Of a stretch of 15,752 nt of DNA, positions 7,530 to 15,181 are shown piece by piece (positions within the stretch are counted from its first letter, which is position 1; each line of letters begins with the position of its first letter). The DNA comes from CANIZL01 sp043788645 (lineage in GTDB: Bacteria > Verrucomicrobiota > Verrucomicrobiia > Limisphaerales > UBA9464). Position numbers and translations under genes: made by a program. The DNA lies in assembly GCA_043788645.1 (NCBI GenBank), contig JAYVTS010000192.1, positions 1 through 15,752 on the forward strand. Reading direction: 5' to 3'. The notes under the pieces were generated by a model, which was not told where the DNA came from, did no database searches, and was given only the letters and a program-made list of their open reading frames with translations.

Positions 7530-7586
7530 TCGTTCGTATAGGCCTTCTAAATTTCCCGACCGTCACCTTTGAATCAATTCCCTCGT

Positions 7587-8792
7587 ATGATGAAAACCTT
7601 GGCTCTCGCTGCTTTCATTGCGTTTTCCGCCCACGCCGAAGATTGGTCACAATTTCGTGGTTCGCGGAGTGACGGCGTCGCCACGGATACCAAGGTGCCC
7701 GTCAAGCTCAACGCGCAATCGGTGACGTGGGCCGCGGACTTGCCTGGCCGTGGTTTGTCATCACCCATTATCGTTGGCGAGCGAGTATTTGTTACGGCCA
7801 GCAGCGGGGCCAAACAAGATCGGCTCCATGTGATGTGTTTCAACTTGGGCGATGGTTCGTTGCGGTGGGATCGCCAATTTTGGGCGACGGGCCGAACCAT
7901 GACGCATGAGAAAATTAGCGCGGCTGCGCCCACTCCGACCACGGATGGCCAGCGGATTTACGCCCTCTTTTCTTCCAACGACTGCGTGGCCCTTGATCTC
8001 GATGGAAATCTGGTTTGGTATCGAGGGCTTGGTCGTGACTATCCCAACGCCAGCAATTCACTCGGCATGGCCTCTTCACTCGTCATCGCGGAAGGAGTCG
8101 TCATTGCTCAGGTTGAAAATGACAGTGAGTCCTTCACGGCGGGCCTCGACGCGTTGAGCGGTATTAATCGGTGGAAGCTAGATCGACCGAAACGAGCCAA
8201 TTGGACTTCACCCACCCTCCTGAAAAATGCCGACGGCCAAACGCTCGTGGTATTGCAATCCACCAAAGGGCTGTCCGTGGTGGCGCCGAGTACTGGGCGC
8301 ACGCTCTGGAGCTATGATGAAGGCGCGGCATCGGCTCCGTCCACGACGGTGAATGGCGGAAGACTCTATGTCCCTTCGCAAGGCCTAACGGTGCTCGAAC
8401 CGGGCGCAACCGGTCAGCCGCCTACGCGGGTTTGGCGTTCCAACCAACTTAGGCCGGGTACCGCGAGCCCGCTCGTGGTCGACGGTCGAGTCTACGTATT
8501 GAATGACGGGGGAATCTTAGCGTGTGGCGACACGGCCGATGGGCGTCGCCTTTGGCAACTCCGACTAAAGGGTGCGTTCAGCGCCACACCCATCGCCGCG
8601 GGCGGACACCTCTACTGTGTGAACGAGGTCGGGCTCGTCCAGGTCGTTGACCCCTCCAAACCCGAAGGCGAAGTAGTCAGCGAGTTTGACCTTGGCCAGA
8701 CGGTGATAGGTACGCCGTCGATCGCCGCGGGCTCTTTGTTTGTCCGCAGCGACAGCAAATTATGGCGAATTGGCCGAATGAGCCCCCTATAG
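7587..8792 (+). CDS. Secreted PQQ-like beta-propeller protein
   Basis: A propeller of PQQ/BamB-type blades expected in the periplasm or on the cell surface. I prefer the ATG at 7587 (MMKTLALAAFIAFSAHA|EDW), which gives a clean 17-residue signal peptide and 401 residues; a TTG at 7569 would add six residues ahead of the signal. The mature start EDWSQFRGSRSDG is the signature of a large Planctomycetes/Verrucomicrobia family. Blade-type motifs recur: LSSPIIVGERVFVTAS, LGDGSLRWDRQF, DLDGNLVWYRGL, STGRTLWSYDEG, ASPLVVDGRVYVLNDGGILACGDTADGRRLWQLRL, and SATPIAAGGHLYCVNEVG. There is no heme motif or calcium/PQQ-site pattern I can recognise, so quinoprotein dehydrogenase activity is not supported; many relatives are non-enzymatic. 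It follows the helical-repeat gene by 57 bases, and a hairpin lies just after its stop. Confidence 0.85.
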   Translation: MMKTLALAAFIAFSAHAEDWSQFRGSRSDGVATDTKVPVKLNAQSVTWAADLPGRGLSSPIIVGERVFVTASSGAKQDRLHVMCFNLGDGSLRWDRQFWATGRTMTHEKISAAAPTPTTDGQRIYALFSSNDCVALDLDGNLVWYRGLGRDYPNASNSLGMASSLVIAEGVVIAQVENDSESFTAGLDALSGINRWKLDRPKRANWTSPTLLKNADGQTLVVLQSTKGLSVVAPSTGRTLWSYDEGAASAPSTTVNGGRLYVPSQGLTVLEPGATGQPPTRVWRSNQLRPGTASPLVVDGRVYVLNDGGILACGDTADGRRLWQLRLKGAFSATPIAAGGHLYCVNEVGLVQVVDPSKPEGEVVSEFDLGQTVIGTPSIAAGSLFVRSDSKLWRIGRMSPL

Positions 8793-9157
8793 AAAACTAG
8801 GAGCAAGCGCCCCTCCCTTTCGGGGGGCGAGTTATCCGACTCCCCGGAAAACTCCACTCAAAGATCGCAACACTGCGGCGATATCCGGTTGCGTGCGGTG
8901 GCTCACCTAGAGCCAGCTCAAACCCCAATAGGCCGTTTTGCAGCCAAACCCGGGATGCCATCTGGAAGGACGGCGGTCGCACGGTTCTAGTATCCCGCTG
9001 CAAATCGGCGATTACGACCCATTTCACGTCAGTTCCAATGTTCCCTTCCGTCATCGGCCGCAAGGGCATGAAAAATTTCGCGGTCTGCCTGGCGATCAAA
9101 CTAAATCCTAAATTGGGCGTAACATTCCACAGCCTTTCTGTGTCTTCACTCTTGGTT
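8793..9157. other. Gene-poor stretch before the prepilin gene
   Basis: Apart from the hairpin at its left end, I see no supported gene in these 365 bases. The minus strand stays open from 9312 to 8797 (171 codons), but the first third of that frame is antisense to the prepilin N-terminus, where such frames arise routinely. The plus-strand prepilin frame is also open back to an ATG at 9038, but those 40 extra codons would precede a type IV prepilin leader and are unlikely to be translated. The promoter of the prepilin gene should lie here; none stands out. Confidence 0.5.
8808..8829 (+). terminator. GC-rich hairpin after the propeller gene
   Basis: Starting 16 bases after the TAG stop, CGCCCCTC (8808-8815) pairs with GGGGGGCG (8822-8829) around a six-base loop, with one T-G wobble. 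The stem is strong, but the following plus-strand bases (AGTTATCC) are not a T-tract, so it is not a classical intrinsic terminator. It may mark the transcript end or protect it from exonucleases. Confidence 0.45.
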
Positions 9158-9943
9158 ATGTCTACGCGAACCACTCTTTCATCCGGCCCGATACTGGCTA
9201 AAGTTCGAGGAAAGCGGTTCGGGACGGGGTTCACTTTGATTGAGTTGCTCGTGGTCATCGCGATCATTTCGATCCTCGCCGCCATGCTCTTGCCAGCACT
9301 TTCGCAGGCCAAAGGTAAGGCGACCCAAATTTCCTGCCTCAGTGGTATTCGTCAACTCGGCCTCGCTTTCCGAATGTACACCGATGAATTTGGCCAGCGA
9401 GTTCCACCGCGGATCCCGACCAATCGTTGGCCCACCATGCTGCGGCCCTACTACTTGGATCTTAAGATCTTAAAGTGTCCCAATGACCGTTCTGCTCCCC
9501 GGACCAATCAAGTGGGTGCCGGCGGTACGACTCCAGCCAATCGACCGGCAGATTTTGCCCCTCGCAGCTATTTAATTAACGGTTGGAACGATTGGTATGT
9601 CGCCAATCTCACCAAGGCCGAATGGAATTTTATGCGGCTCCTCGGCACGGGACAAAAGCCCATGCCGGAAAGTGCCGTCCTGGAACCGAGTGACACGATC
9701 GTCTTCGGGGAACGGGTGCAGAATTCCGGTCATTACCACATGGACTTTGAGCAATTCGATGATTTGGTCCAAATTGACCAAAATCGCCATGGCACATCCG
9801 TGAAAACCGGTCGCGGCGGCGGGTCGAACTACGCCATGGTCGATGGGAGTGCTCGGTTCATCAAATGGGGCCGTTCCTTGGCCCCTCAAAATCTATGGGC
9901 AGTACTTCCCGAATATCGGAACGTGGGCGTGACGACGCCCTAG
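9158..9943 (+). CDS. Type II secretion-style prepilin-like protein
   Basis: 261 residues when started at the ATG at 9158. A 24-residue basic leader (ending GKRFGTG) precedes the cut G24|F25, then FTLIELLVVIAIISILAAMLLPAL, the type IV prepilin N-terminal segment with Glu at mature position +5 (E29). It should be processed and N-methylated by a prepilin peptidase not encoded here. The rest matches the large Verrucomicrobia/Planctomycetes family of solitary pseudopilins: AKGKATQISCLSGIRQLGLAFRMYTDEF after the hydrophobic helix, LKILKCPND, a SYLINGWN segment, and a C-terminal RHGTS...NYAMVDGSARF element. In the usual H-X9-DG element His and Asp-Gly are nine residues apart; here the spacing is 17. 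An in-frame ATG at 9038 would put 40 extra residues before the leader and is disfavoured. No other secretion genes are adjacent, only a membrane protein five bases downstream. Likely role is a surface pseudopilus-like protein of unknown purpose. Confidence 0.88.
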   Translation: MSTRTTLSSGPILAKVRGKRFGTGFTLIELLVVIAIISILAAMLLPALSQAKGKATQISCLSGIRQLGLAFRMYTDEFGQRVPPRIPTNRWPTMLRPYYLDLKILKCPNDRSAPRTNQVGAGGTTPANRPADFAPRSYLINGWNDWYVANLTKAEWNFMRLLGTGQKPMPESAVLEPSDTIVFGERVQNSGHYHMDFEQFDDLVQIDQNRHGTSVKTGRGGGSNYAMVDGSARFIKWGRSLAPQNLWAVLPEYRNVGVTTP

Positions 9944-9948
9944 ACCCC

Positions 9949-10641
9949 ATGAAACCGGGGCGTTTTTGGAGCTTGATCGCGTTGATCGGCGTACTCAGCC
10001 TTTGGTACGCTTGGTCTTATACCGAATGGATTCGCCCCGAACCGATCGAAATCATCCCGCAATTCCGACCCCTTCCGAAAGGGCAAAGCACTCGCACCAG
10101 CACTCGGGTCTCGGATATTACCACTGGGGTCAACAGCGGTGGGAATGACAGTGGCAGCGAAAATTCCAAACCTATCGACGTAACTCTTGGCAACGGTCAT
10201 CGACCAAAATCCGATGCCACTCGAGTAGAAAAACCCGTTAGAGCCACTGCTACGCGGTCCCGGGCCAGTGGGATTTTTGGCGGGGGCCGCGACCTTCAAC
10301 CCTTTATCTTCAGCCTCGACGGTAAATATCGCCTCACTTCCCTCAAAGTAACGGAAGCCAGTCCGACCAACCCCACTCCGCGGCTCGTCTGGTCGATTCG
10401 TTCCAAATCCAGCTCACCGCCCACGGATGTTATTATTTACGGTCGCGCCCCGGACACGCTTGTTCCCCTCACCGCAGGAAATCGACCGGACAAACTCGTC
10501 CCCGGTCGAACCTATACGCTCTTTCTGGAAGCCGGGCGGCGACGCGGTCAAAAATCGTTCATTGTTCCCCAGGAAGCCGAACCGGCTGAACCGCCCACCC
10601 CGGACGATGGTGATTACAAGCCAGAAAAAGATCTGCGGTGA
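9949..10641 (+). CDS. Single-pass membrane protein coupled to the prepilin gene
   Basis: 230 residues of no family I recognise. The ATG at 9949 follows the prepilin stop by five bases, indicating translational coupling; the frame is also open upstream inside the prepilin gene, but that part is out-of-frame overlap. Residues about 6-23 (FWSLIALIGVLSLWYAWS) form an uncleaved N-terminal anchor, leaving the remainder outside the cytoplasm. Residues about 30-110 are a Ser/Thr/Asn/Arg-rich, probably disordered linker. A compact beta-rich domain follows around 112-210 (FIFSLDGKYRLTSLKVTE, PRLVWSIRSKSSSPPTDVIIYG, LVPGRTYTLFLEAGRRRGQKSFIV), and the tail is Pro/Glu/Asp-rich. The pairing suggests it serves the pseudopilin, for example as an anchor or assembly partner; that is inference. 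It converges on the DUF1501 gene with only 12 bases between the stops. Confidence 0.7.
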   Translation: MKPGRFWSLIALIGVLSLWYAWSYTEWIRPEPIEIIPQFRPLPKGQSTRTSTRVSDITTGVNSGGNDSGSENSKPIDVTLGNGHRPKSDATRVEKPVRATATRSRASGIFGGGRDLQPFIFSLDGKYRLTSLKVTEASPTNPTPRLVWSIRSKSSSPPTDVIIYGRAPDTLVPLTAGNRPDKLVPGRTYTLFLEAGRRRGQKSFIVPQEAEPAEPPTPDDGDYKPEKDLR

Positions 10642-10653
10642 GGGACCAGGCGT

Positions 10654-12153
10654 CTACGTCAGTACTCTTTGTAACACCTCGCCGTGTACGTCTGTGAGGC
10701 GTCGTTCGATTCCGTTGTGATAAAAGCTCAGGCGTTGATGATCCAGCCCGAGGATCTGCAAAATGGTCGCATGAAAATCATAGACGGTGGCGACCCTCTC
10801 CACGGCCTGGTATCCGAATTCATCCGTGGCGCCATAACTGAAGGGTGCCTTGACCCCGGCGCCGGCCAGCCACGCGGTAAAACCGGCCGGATTGTGATCG
10901 CGCCCGCTGGCTCCGGCTTGGAAGGTCGGCATGCGACCAAATTCCGTACACCAAACCACCAGCGTGTCCTCCAACAGACCACGCTGTTTGAGATCGACCA
11001 GCAAGGCTGCCGTCGGTTGGTCTAAAATCTCTCCGTGAATGGCATACTGCTCCTTCAACACCTTGTGCCCATCCCAATTGCTCACTCCCTCGCCTCCCAC
11101 TTGATAGGCGCCATTCAAGAGTTGAACAAATCGCACACCCTTTTCGATCAATCGCCGAGCTAAAATACAGTTTCGGGCGTAGCCCGCTTTGATTTCTTGG
11201 GTTCGATTTCCCGTCGCATCCGCCCCGTACATTCTTAAGATATGGGCGGGTTCGGTCGAAAGATCGGTCACTTCCGGCACCGATAACTGCATCCGTGCCG
11301 CCAATTCATAGCTGGAAATGCGCGCTGCTAATTCGGTGTCACCCGCATCCTTTTCCAGGTGGTGTCGATTCATTTGAGCAATGAATTCTCTCGTCGCCCG
11401 ATCCTTCTCCGGACTGATACCCGCGGGTCGCGCCAAGTTTCGAAGCGGTTTTGTAGCGTTAAAATCCGTCCCCTGAAAAGCCGCGGGCAGGAAGCCCGGA
11501 TTCCAGCAGTTGCCAGCCGATTGAGGCGCGCCCCGCGGATCGGGAATTGCCACGTAGGCGGGGAGGTTATCGTTTGCACTGCCGAGGGCATACGTGGTCC
11601 ACGCGCCGACACTAGGAAAGCCATCGAGCGTGAAGCCGGTGTTCATAAAATTTTCGCCCGGCCCGTGAGTATTGGTTTTGCCCTTCAATGAATGGATGAA
11701 ACACATCTCATCGGCCAGATCGCCGAGCCGTGGGATGAGATCGGAAATCATTTTACCGCAGCGTCCTCGGGGGCGGAACTCCCACGGGCTCCGGTTCAGA
11801 GCGCCTTGGCCGCCCTGGAAAGTCACGAGTTGATCGCCGCCCGGCAGGGGCTGGCCGTGTCGCTTCACCAGCTCCGGCTTATAATCAAAGGTATCTAAGT
11901 GACTGCACCCACCGGCAGAAAAGATCATCAACACTTGTTTCGCCTTCGGCACGAAATGAGAGTGACGGACCGCATTGGGATTTGCCGGATCGATCCGCGG
12001 ACGAATGGGAACCAAACGACCTGGCTCCGGTACCGCCCCCAAGACACCGTCTCGCCCCAGCAACTGGGCGAGCGCCATACCGCTTAACGCCGTGGCGCTA
12101 TGGCCTAAAAATGCCCGCCGGTTGAGAAAGGGATGAATTCTTGGCTGCGACAT
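10654..12153 (-). CDS. DUF1501 family protein with Tat signal
   Basis: 499 residues, a typical DUF1501 protein, related in fold to alkaline phosphatases and sulfatases. The N-terminus NRRAFLGHSATALSGMALAQLLG has the twin-arginine pattern (residues 12-13), so export as a folded protein is expected. Conserved segments are seen in order: GGCSHLDTFDYKPEL (about 80-95), HSLKGKTNTHGPGENFMNTG, PAYVAIPDPRGAPQSAGNCW, FVQLLNGAYQ and the metal-site-like WCTEFGRMPTFQ (about 400) with GRDHNPAGF (about 416), then YDFHATILQILGLDH near the C-terminus. Biochemical activity of the family is not established as far as I know. It starts 12 bases after the DUF1549/DUF1553 stop, the standard arrangement in Planctomycetes and Verrucomicrobia, where the two probably work together outside the cytoplasm. 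No Shine-Dalgarno sequence is visible, so coupling to the upstream gene is likely. Confidence 0.92.
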   Translation of the reverse strand: MSQPRIHPFLNRRAFLGHSATALSGMALAQLLGRDGVLGAVPEPGRLVPIRPRIDPANPNAVRHSHFVPKAKQVLMIFSAGGCSHLDTFDYKPELVKRHGQPLPGGDQLVTFQGGQGALNRSPWEFRPRGRCGKMISDLIPRLGDLADEMCFIHSLKGKTNTHGPGENFMNTGFTLDGFPSVGAWTTYALGSANDNLPAYVAIPDPRGAPQSAGNCWNPGFLPAAFQGTDFNATKPLRNLARPAGISPEKDRATREFIAQMNRHHLEKDAGDTELAARISSYELAARMQLSVPEVTDLSTEPAHILRMYGADATGNRTQEIKAGYARNCILARRLIEKGVRFVQLLNGAYQVGGEGVSNWDGHKVLKEQYAIHGEILDQPTAALLVDLKQRGLLEDTLVVWCTEFGRMPTFQAGASGRDHNPAGFTAWLAGAGVKAPFSYGATDEFGYQAVERVATVYDFHATILQILGLDHQRLSFYHNGIERRLTDVHGEVLQRVLT

Positions 12154-12165
12154 GGTAGCGGATCG

Positions 12166-14685
12166 TTAAAAGATAAAGAGGAATTCGCTCGTGTTATAGA
12201 GCGCACGGCAGAAGGCATTCAAACCTTGATTTTGAATCATCGCAACCGAGGTTTCACGTTCATAACCATCCGGTTCCCGCCCATACATCATCTGAAAAGC
12301 GCGAGCGATCTGCGCTTCAGAAGCATCGCCCGCATCCCGCTTTAGGCGGGCCGCAAGCAACTCCGCTTGTTGTAATACAAAATTGCTATTGAAAATATTG
12401 AGCGCCTGTAACGGGGTGTTGGAACGGCTCCGCTTAGGCACGACTTGATTGCCGCTAGGACAATCGAAGGAGCCGAACACAGAATCTTGCTCCTGCCGGA
12501 TGCGGATTAAATAGACCATCCGTCGAAATTCGTTCGTGCCGAAAATCTCCTTAGGAAAGTACCGATAGACATTGTCCTCTTCCACTTCTTGGAGGTGGAA
12601 GCCAGGGCCGCCCATGCGTAGATCGAGCGCTCCAGAGGTTGCCAGTATCCCATCACGGATCGCCTCTGCTTCCAGTCGGCGTGGTGGAAAACGCCAGAGC
12701 CACCGGGCGTCCGCATCCGCCGCCAAACCGGCCGACTGCGGCGCAGAAGACTGACGGAAGGTACGGGAAAGAAGAATCAGTTTCTGTAGCTGCTTCAGGG
12801 ACCAACCGGTGCGCATGAATTCGTCAGCCAGCCAATCCAATAACGCCGGATTCACAGGGATTCCACCGTTTGCCCCAAAGTCGCTGGGTGTATCCACTAT
12901 GCCGATTCCAAAAATAGAGTGCCAAACCCGATTGACGATCACGCGTGCCGTTAGCGGGTGGTGTGGGTCGGTAATCCATTCTGCCAATCGAAGGCGGCGC
13001 ACCTGTTCCGGCGCATCAACCGCGAGGTCCAAGGAACCCAGTGCGGATACGGCACCTGGGCCTACGACTTCCCGTTCCTGCAGCGGTTCTCCCCGGTAAA
13101 GGCGGTGGGTGGCCTTGGGTTGAGAGAAGGTTCCCAACCAAGCGTTCAGACCGTCGGACAATTTCGAGACCTCTGTCTTAGTCTTTTCAATTTGTCCGAT
13201 TAACTTCTGGGCCGATTGGGCATCCCCCTCGGATAGCCGTTGGAGGAAGGCGTTAGCCTGGGTTGTGCCGGTCGATTCCCGCTCTTTGGACGACGCGATC
13301 TCAACCCATTTTCCAGGTTCAATCGCCGCTTCAATTTGATAGTCCGTCGCCACGCGATCTTTAAAATGGCTCTCTCGATCACGGCTCCACACGATCCGCT
13401 GAATCTGTTGGGGCGCCGCAAAATCCAGTTGTACCCAACCCTTCCCGGCAGTATCCGAGATCCAGCTTTTATTATTACCGAAAATCCCATCGTTAATGTG
13501 CTCTAGCTTGTGAATCGCGTAACCGGGGAGCGTACCCGAAGCATTGGGCTTCGTCCCAGCAGACGCCAGCGCCACATTCGTACCCCGGTTATCGTAGACC
13601 TCCAATTCGTCCAAACACGGTTCGGCCGCGGTCGTTGCAAAAATATTGAAACGCACCGCGACGGCTTGGATCGCGGTAAAAATCTCTTCGTTAAACCGTT
13701 CGTTAACAGGGGGACGAAGGGTTTTTGCAGAGGCGACGACCGGGACCTTGATGGCTGCCTTCTCTTTTAGCTTGGCGAGCGCATTTTCGCGTTCTGCCAA
13801 TTCGATCCTGAGTGTAGTTAATTGACCTTCTTCGGCCGCACTGAGCTGACGTCGCAAAGGCCGATCCCCAAAATTGACTCCCGCGAAAACCGCCTGTACG
13901 GCATAATAGTCCTGCTGCGAAATGGGATCGAATTTGTGATCGTGGCAACGCGCACAGCCCAGGGTAAGGCCAAGGAACGCCGTGCCGGTCGTATTCACCA
14001 TATCGGCCAGCTCATCCTGACGCTGCATGAGCGTCAGGTTCACATCCGGACTCTTGACCAAGTCATAAGCGCCAGCGACCAAAAATCCAGTACCGGCATC
14101 CGCGCCCAAAGCGTCGCCCGCAATCTGCTCTTTAATGAACCGATTGAATGGCTTATCGTCGTTGAGCGATTGGATAACAAAGTCGCGATAGGGATACGCA
14201 TTCTTTCGTTCCCGATTCGTTTCAAAGCCATTGGAATCTGCGTAGCGGACGACATCGAGCCAATGACGCGCCCAACGTTCTCCGTAGCGGGGACTGGCCA
14301 GAACTCGATCTATCAAATTCTCAACGGCTTCGGGCTGAGGATCACGGATGAATTGCTGCACCTCATCGGGCGTGGGCGGAAGACCGTGCATGACCAGGTA
14401 AAGCCGACGGATGAACGTGCGCCGATCCGCCTCGACGCTGAACGAGAGTTTATTTTCCTCCAATTTGGCCGCCACAAATGCGTCAATCGGATTTGCGTTT
14501 TTTGATTTGAGGCCGCTGGAGATCGGTAGGGGCGGACGCCGGATGGGTTGGAGCGACCAGTGAGATGTTTTAGCCAACTCGATGGAAGCACCGCCGACCA
14601 GCAACGTGCCGAGGGTCAATACGACGGGCACTGCCTCTGTGAGTAGCCAGAGCGACCTCTGTAGAATTGACTTTTTGGACAGCAT
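12166..14685 (-). CDS. DUF1549/DUF1553 protein with CxxCH and inserted discoidin-like domain
   Basis: 839 residues. An N-terminal hydrophobic segment (about 13-33, VPVVLTLGTLLVGGASI) gives a signal or anchor, followed by HWSLQPIRRPPLP, the usual lead into this family. DUF1549 (PSCyt2) spans about 60-280: PIDAFVAAKLEE, RRTFIRRLYLVMHGLPPTPDEV, RYGERWARHWLDVVRYADSNGFE, and GCARCHDHKFDPISQQDYYAV. That last segment has a CxxCH at residues 244-248, able to attach one heme c. Residues about 325-465 look like an F5/8 type C (discoidin) domain: VAVRFNIFATTAAEPCLDELEVYD, WVQLDFAAPQQIQRIVWSRDRE, KWVEIAS. DUF1553 (PSD1) runs from about 560 to 835: RRLRLAEWITDPHHPLTARVIVNRVWHSIFG, DFGANGG, LLDWLADEF, SNTPLQALNIFNS. 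The separate N-terminal cytochrome domain (PSCyt1) seen in many relatives is absent. The TAA stop lies 12 bases before DUF1501. Function of the pair is unknown. Confidence 0.92.
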   Translation of the reverse strand: MLSKKSILQRSLWLLTEAVPVVLTLGTLLVGGASIELAKTSHWSLQPIRRPPLPISSGLKSKNANPIDAFVAAKLEENKLSFSVEADRRTFIRRLYLVMHGLPPTPDEVQQFIRDPQPEAVENLIDRVLASPRYGERWARHWLDVVRYADSNGFETNRERKNAYPYRDFVIQSLNDDKPFNRFIKEQIAGDALGADAGTGFLVAGAYDLVKSPDVNLTLMQRQDELADMVNTTGTAFLGLTLGCARCHDHKFDPISQQDYYAVQAVFAGVNFGDRPLRRQLSAAEEGQLTTLRIELAERENALAKLKEKAAIKVPVVASAKTLRPPVNERFNEEIFTAIQAVAVRFNIFATTAAEPCLDELEVYDNRGTNVALASAGTKPNASGTLPGYAIHKLEHINDGIFGNNKSWISDTAGKGWVQLDFAAPQQIQRIVWSRDRESHFKDRVATDYQIEAAIEPGKWVEIASSKERESTGTTQANAFLQRLSEGDAQSAQKLIGQIEKTKTEVSKLSDGLNAWLGTFSQPKATHRLYRGEPLQEREVVGPGAVSALGSLDLAVDAPEQVRRLRLAEWITDPHHPLTARVIVNRVWHSIFGIGIVDTPSDFGANGGIPVNPALLDWLADEFMRTGWSLKQLQKLILLSRTFRQSSAPQSAGLAADADARWLWRFPPRRLEAEAIRDGILATSGALDLRMGGPGFHLQEVEEDNVYRYFPKEIFGTNEFRRMVYLIRIRQEQDSVFGSFDCPSGNQVVPKRSRSNTPLQALNIFNSNFVLQQAELLAARLKRDAGDASEAQIARAFQMMYGREPDGYERETSVAMIQNQGLNAFCRALYNTSEFLFIF

Positions 14686-14752
14686 AGACTGGACTCCCGG
14701 TGTCTAGCGTGCATTGCGGTGTAGAGCAAAGGCGAGGTGGTCCCAACCTTGA

Positions 14753-15181
14753 AAAGGCCTGTTGCTCGAAGCCGGCATGGACCCGAATCAATCCAAGGAT
14801 ATCTACGGCGGTTCCACTTTTGCCGGCTTGGTATCCCATGTGAGCAATCCGGCCTCTGCTGAGACATTCCGTGTGTTCCTTGAGCACGGAGCCAACCCAG
14901 ACGTCTTGAGCACCTACCGGCAAGCTCTGTTGTTCCACGTATGGGAAAACCTCGATAGTCTCCGTCTGGTCCTGGACCACGGCGCCAACATCAATATCCG
15001 CGACGACGAGGGCAACACGCCGTTGCGCTACTTTGTCTGGAATGGCCGCTGGGATGCGGCTCTCCTCATGCTCGAGCGCGGCGCCGACCTCCAGGAGCAG
15101 ACCCACCCAGTCGGCCACTCTTACCTCATTTCGACTCCGGCGGCAGCGAGCATTCCAAAATACCCAAATCCAATTCCTTAA
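14753..15181 (+). pseudogene. Ankyrin-repeat protein remnant, N-terminus lost
   Basis: The plus frame opens right after a TGA (14750-14752) and reads straight into the middle of an ankyrin repeat: LLLEAGMDPNQ, then FRVFLEHGANPDV, LRLVLDHGANINIRDDEGNTPLRYF, and ALLMLERGADLQEQ, at the usual spacing of about 33-38 residues. No ordinary start gives a complete first repeat; a TTG at 14762 or ATG at 14777 would begin inside a helix. In another frame just upstream, 14739-14756 reads GPNLEK, which is what normally precedes LLLEAG in such repeats, so a small indel near 14756-14760 probably broke the gene. After residue about 115 the ankyrin pattern stops and the frame runs antisense through the last 56 bases of the minus-strand gene to a TAA. 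No signal peptide. Ankyrin repeats bind proteins; here the gene is probably dead. A short expressed protein cannot be excluded. Confidence 0.6.

Noticed and set aside
7587..8792. A PQQ-dependent dehydrogenase
   Set aside because: The propeller lacks recognisable cofactor-site residues and a cytochrome domain, is shorter than such enzymes, and its N-terminal signature belongs to a mostly uncharacterised propeller family.
9038..9157. Earlier ATG for the prepilin gene
   Set aside because: It would place 40 residues before the type IV leader; the ATG at 9158 gives a 24-residue basic leader ending at the G|F cut site, which fits the family.
9158..10641. A type II secretion operon
   Set aside because: No ATPase, inner-membrane platform, secretin or prepilin peptidase gene is adjacent; solitary pseudopilins are very common in this phylum.
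13822..14505. 227-codon plus-strand frame inside the DUF1549/DUF1553 gene
   Set aside because: It is antisense to a highly conserved coding region that includes CxxCH.
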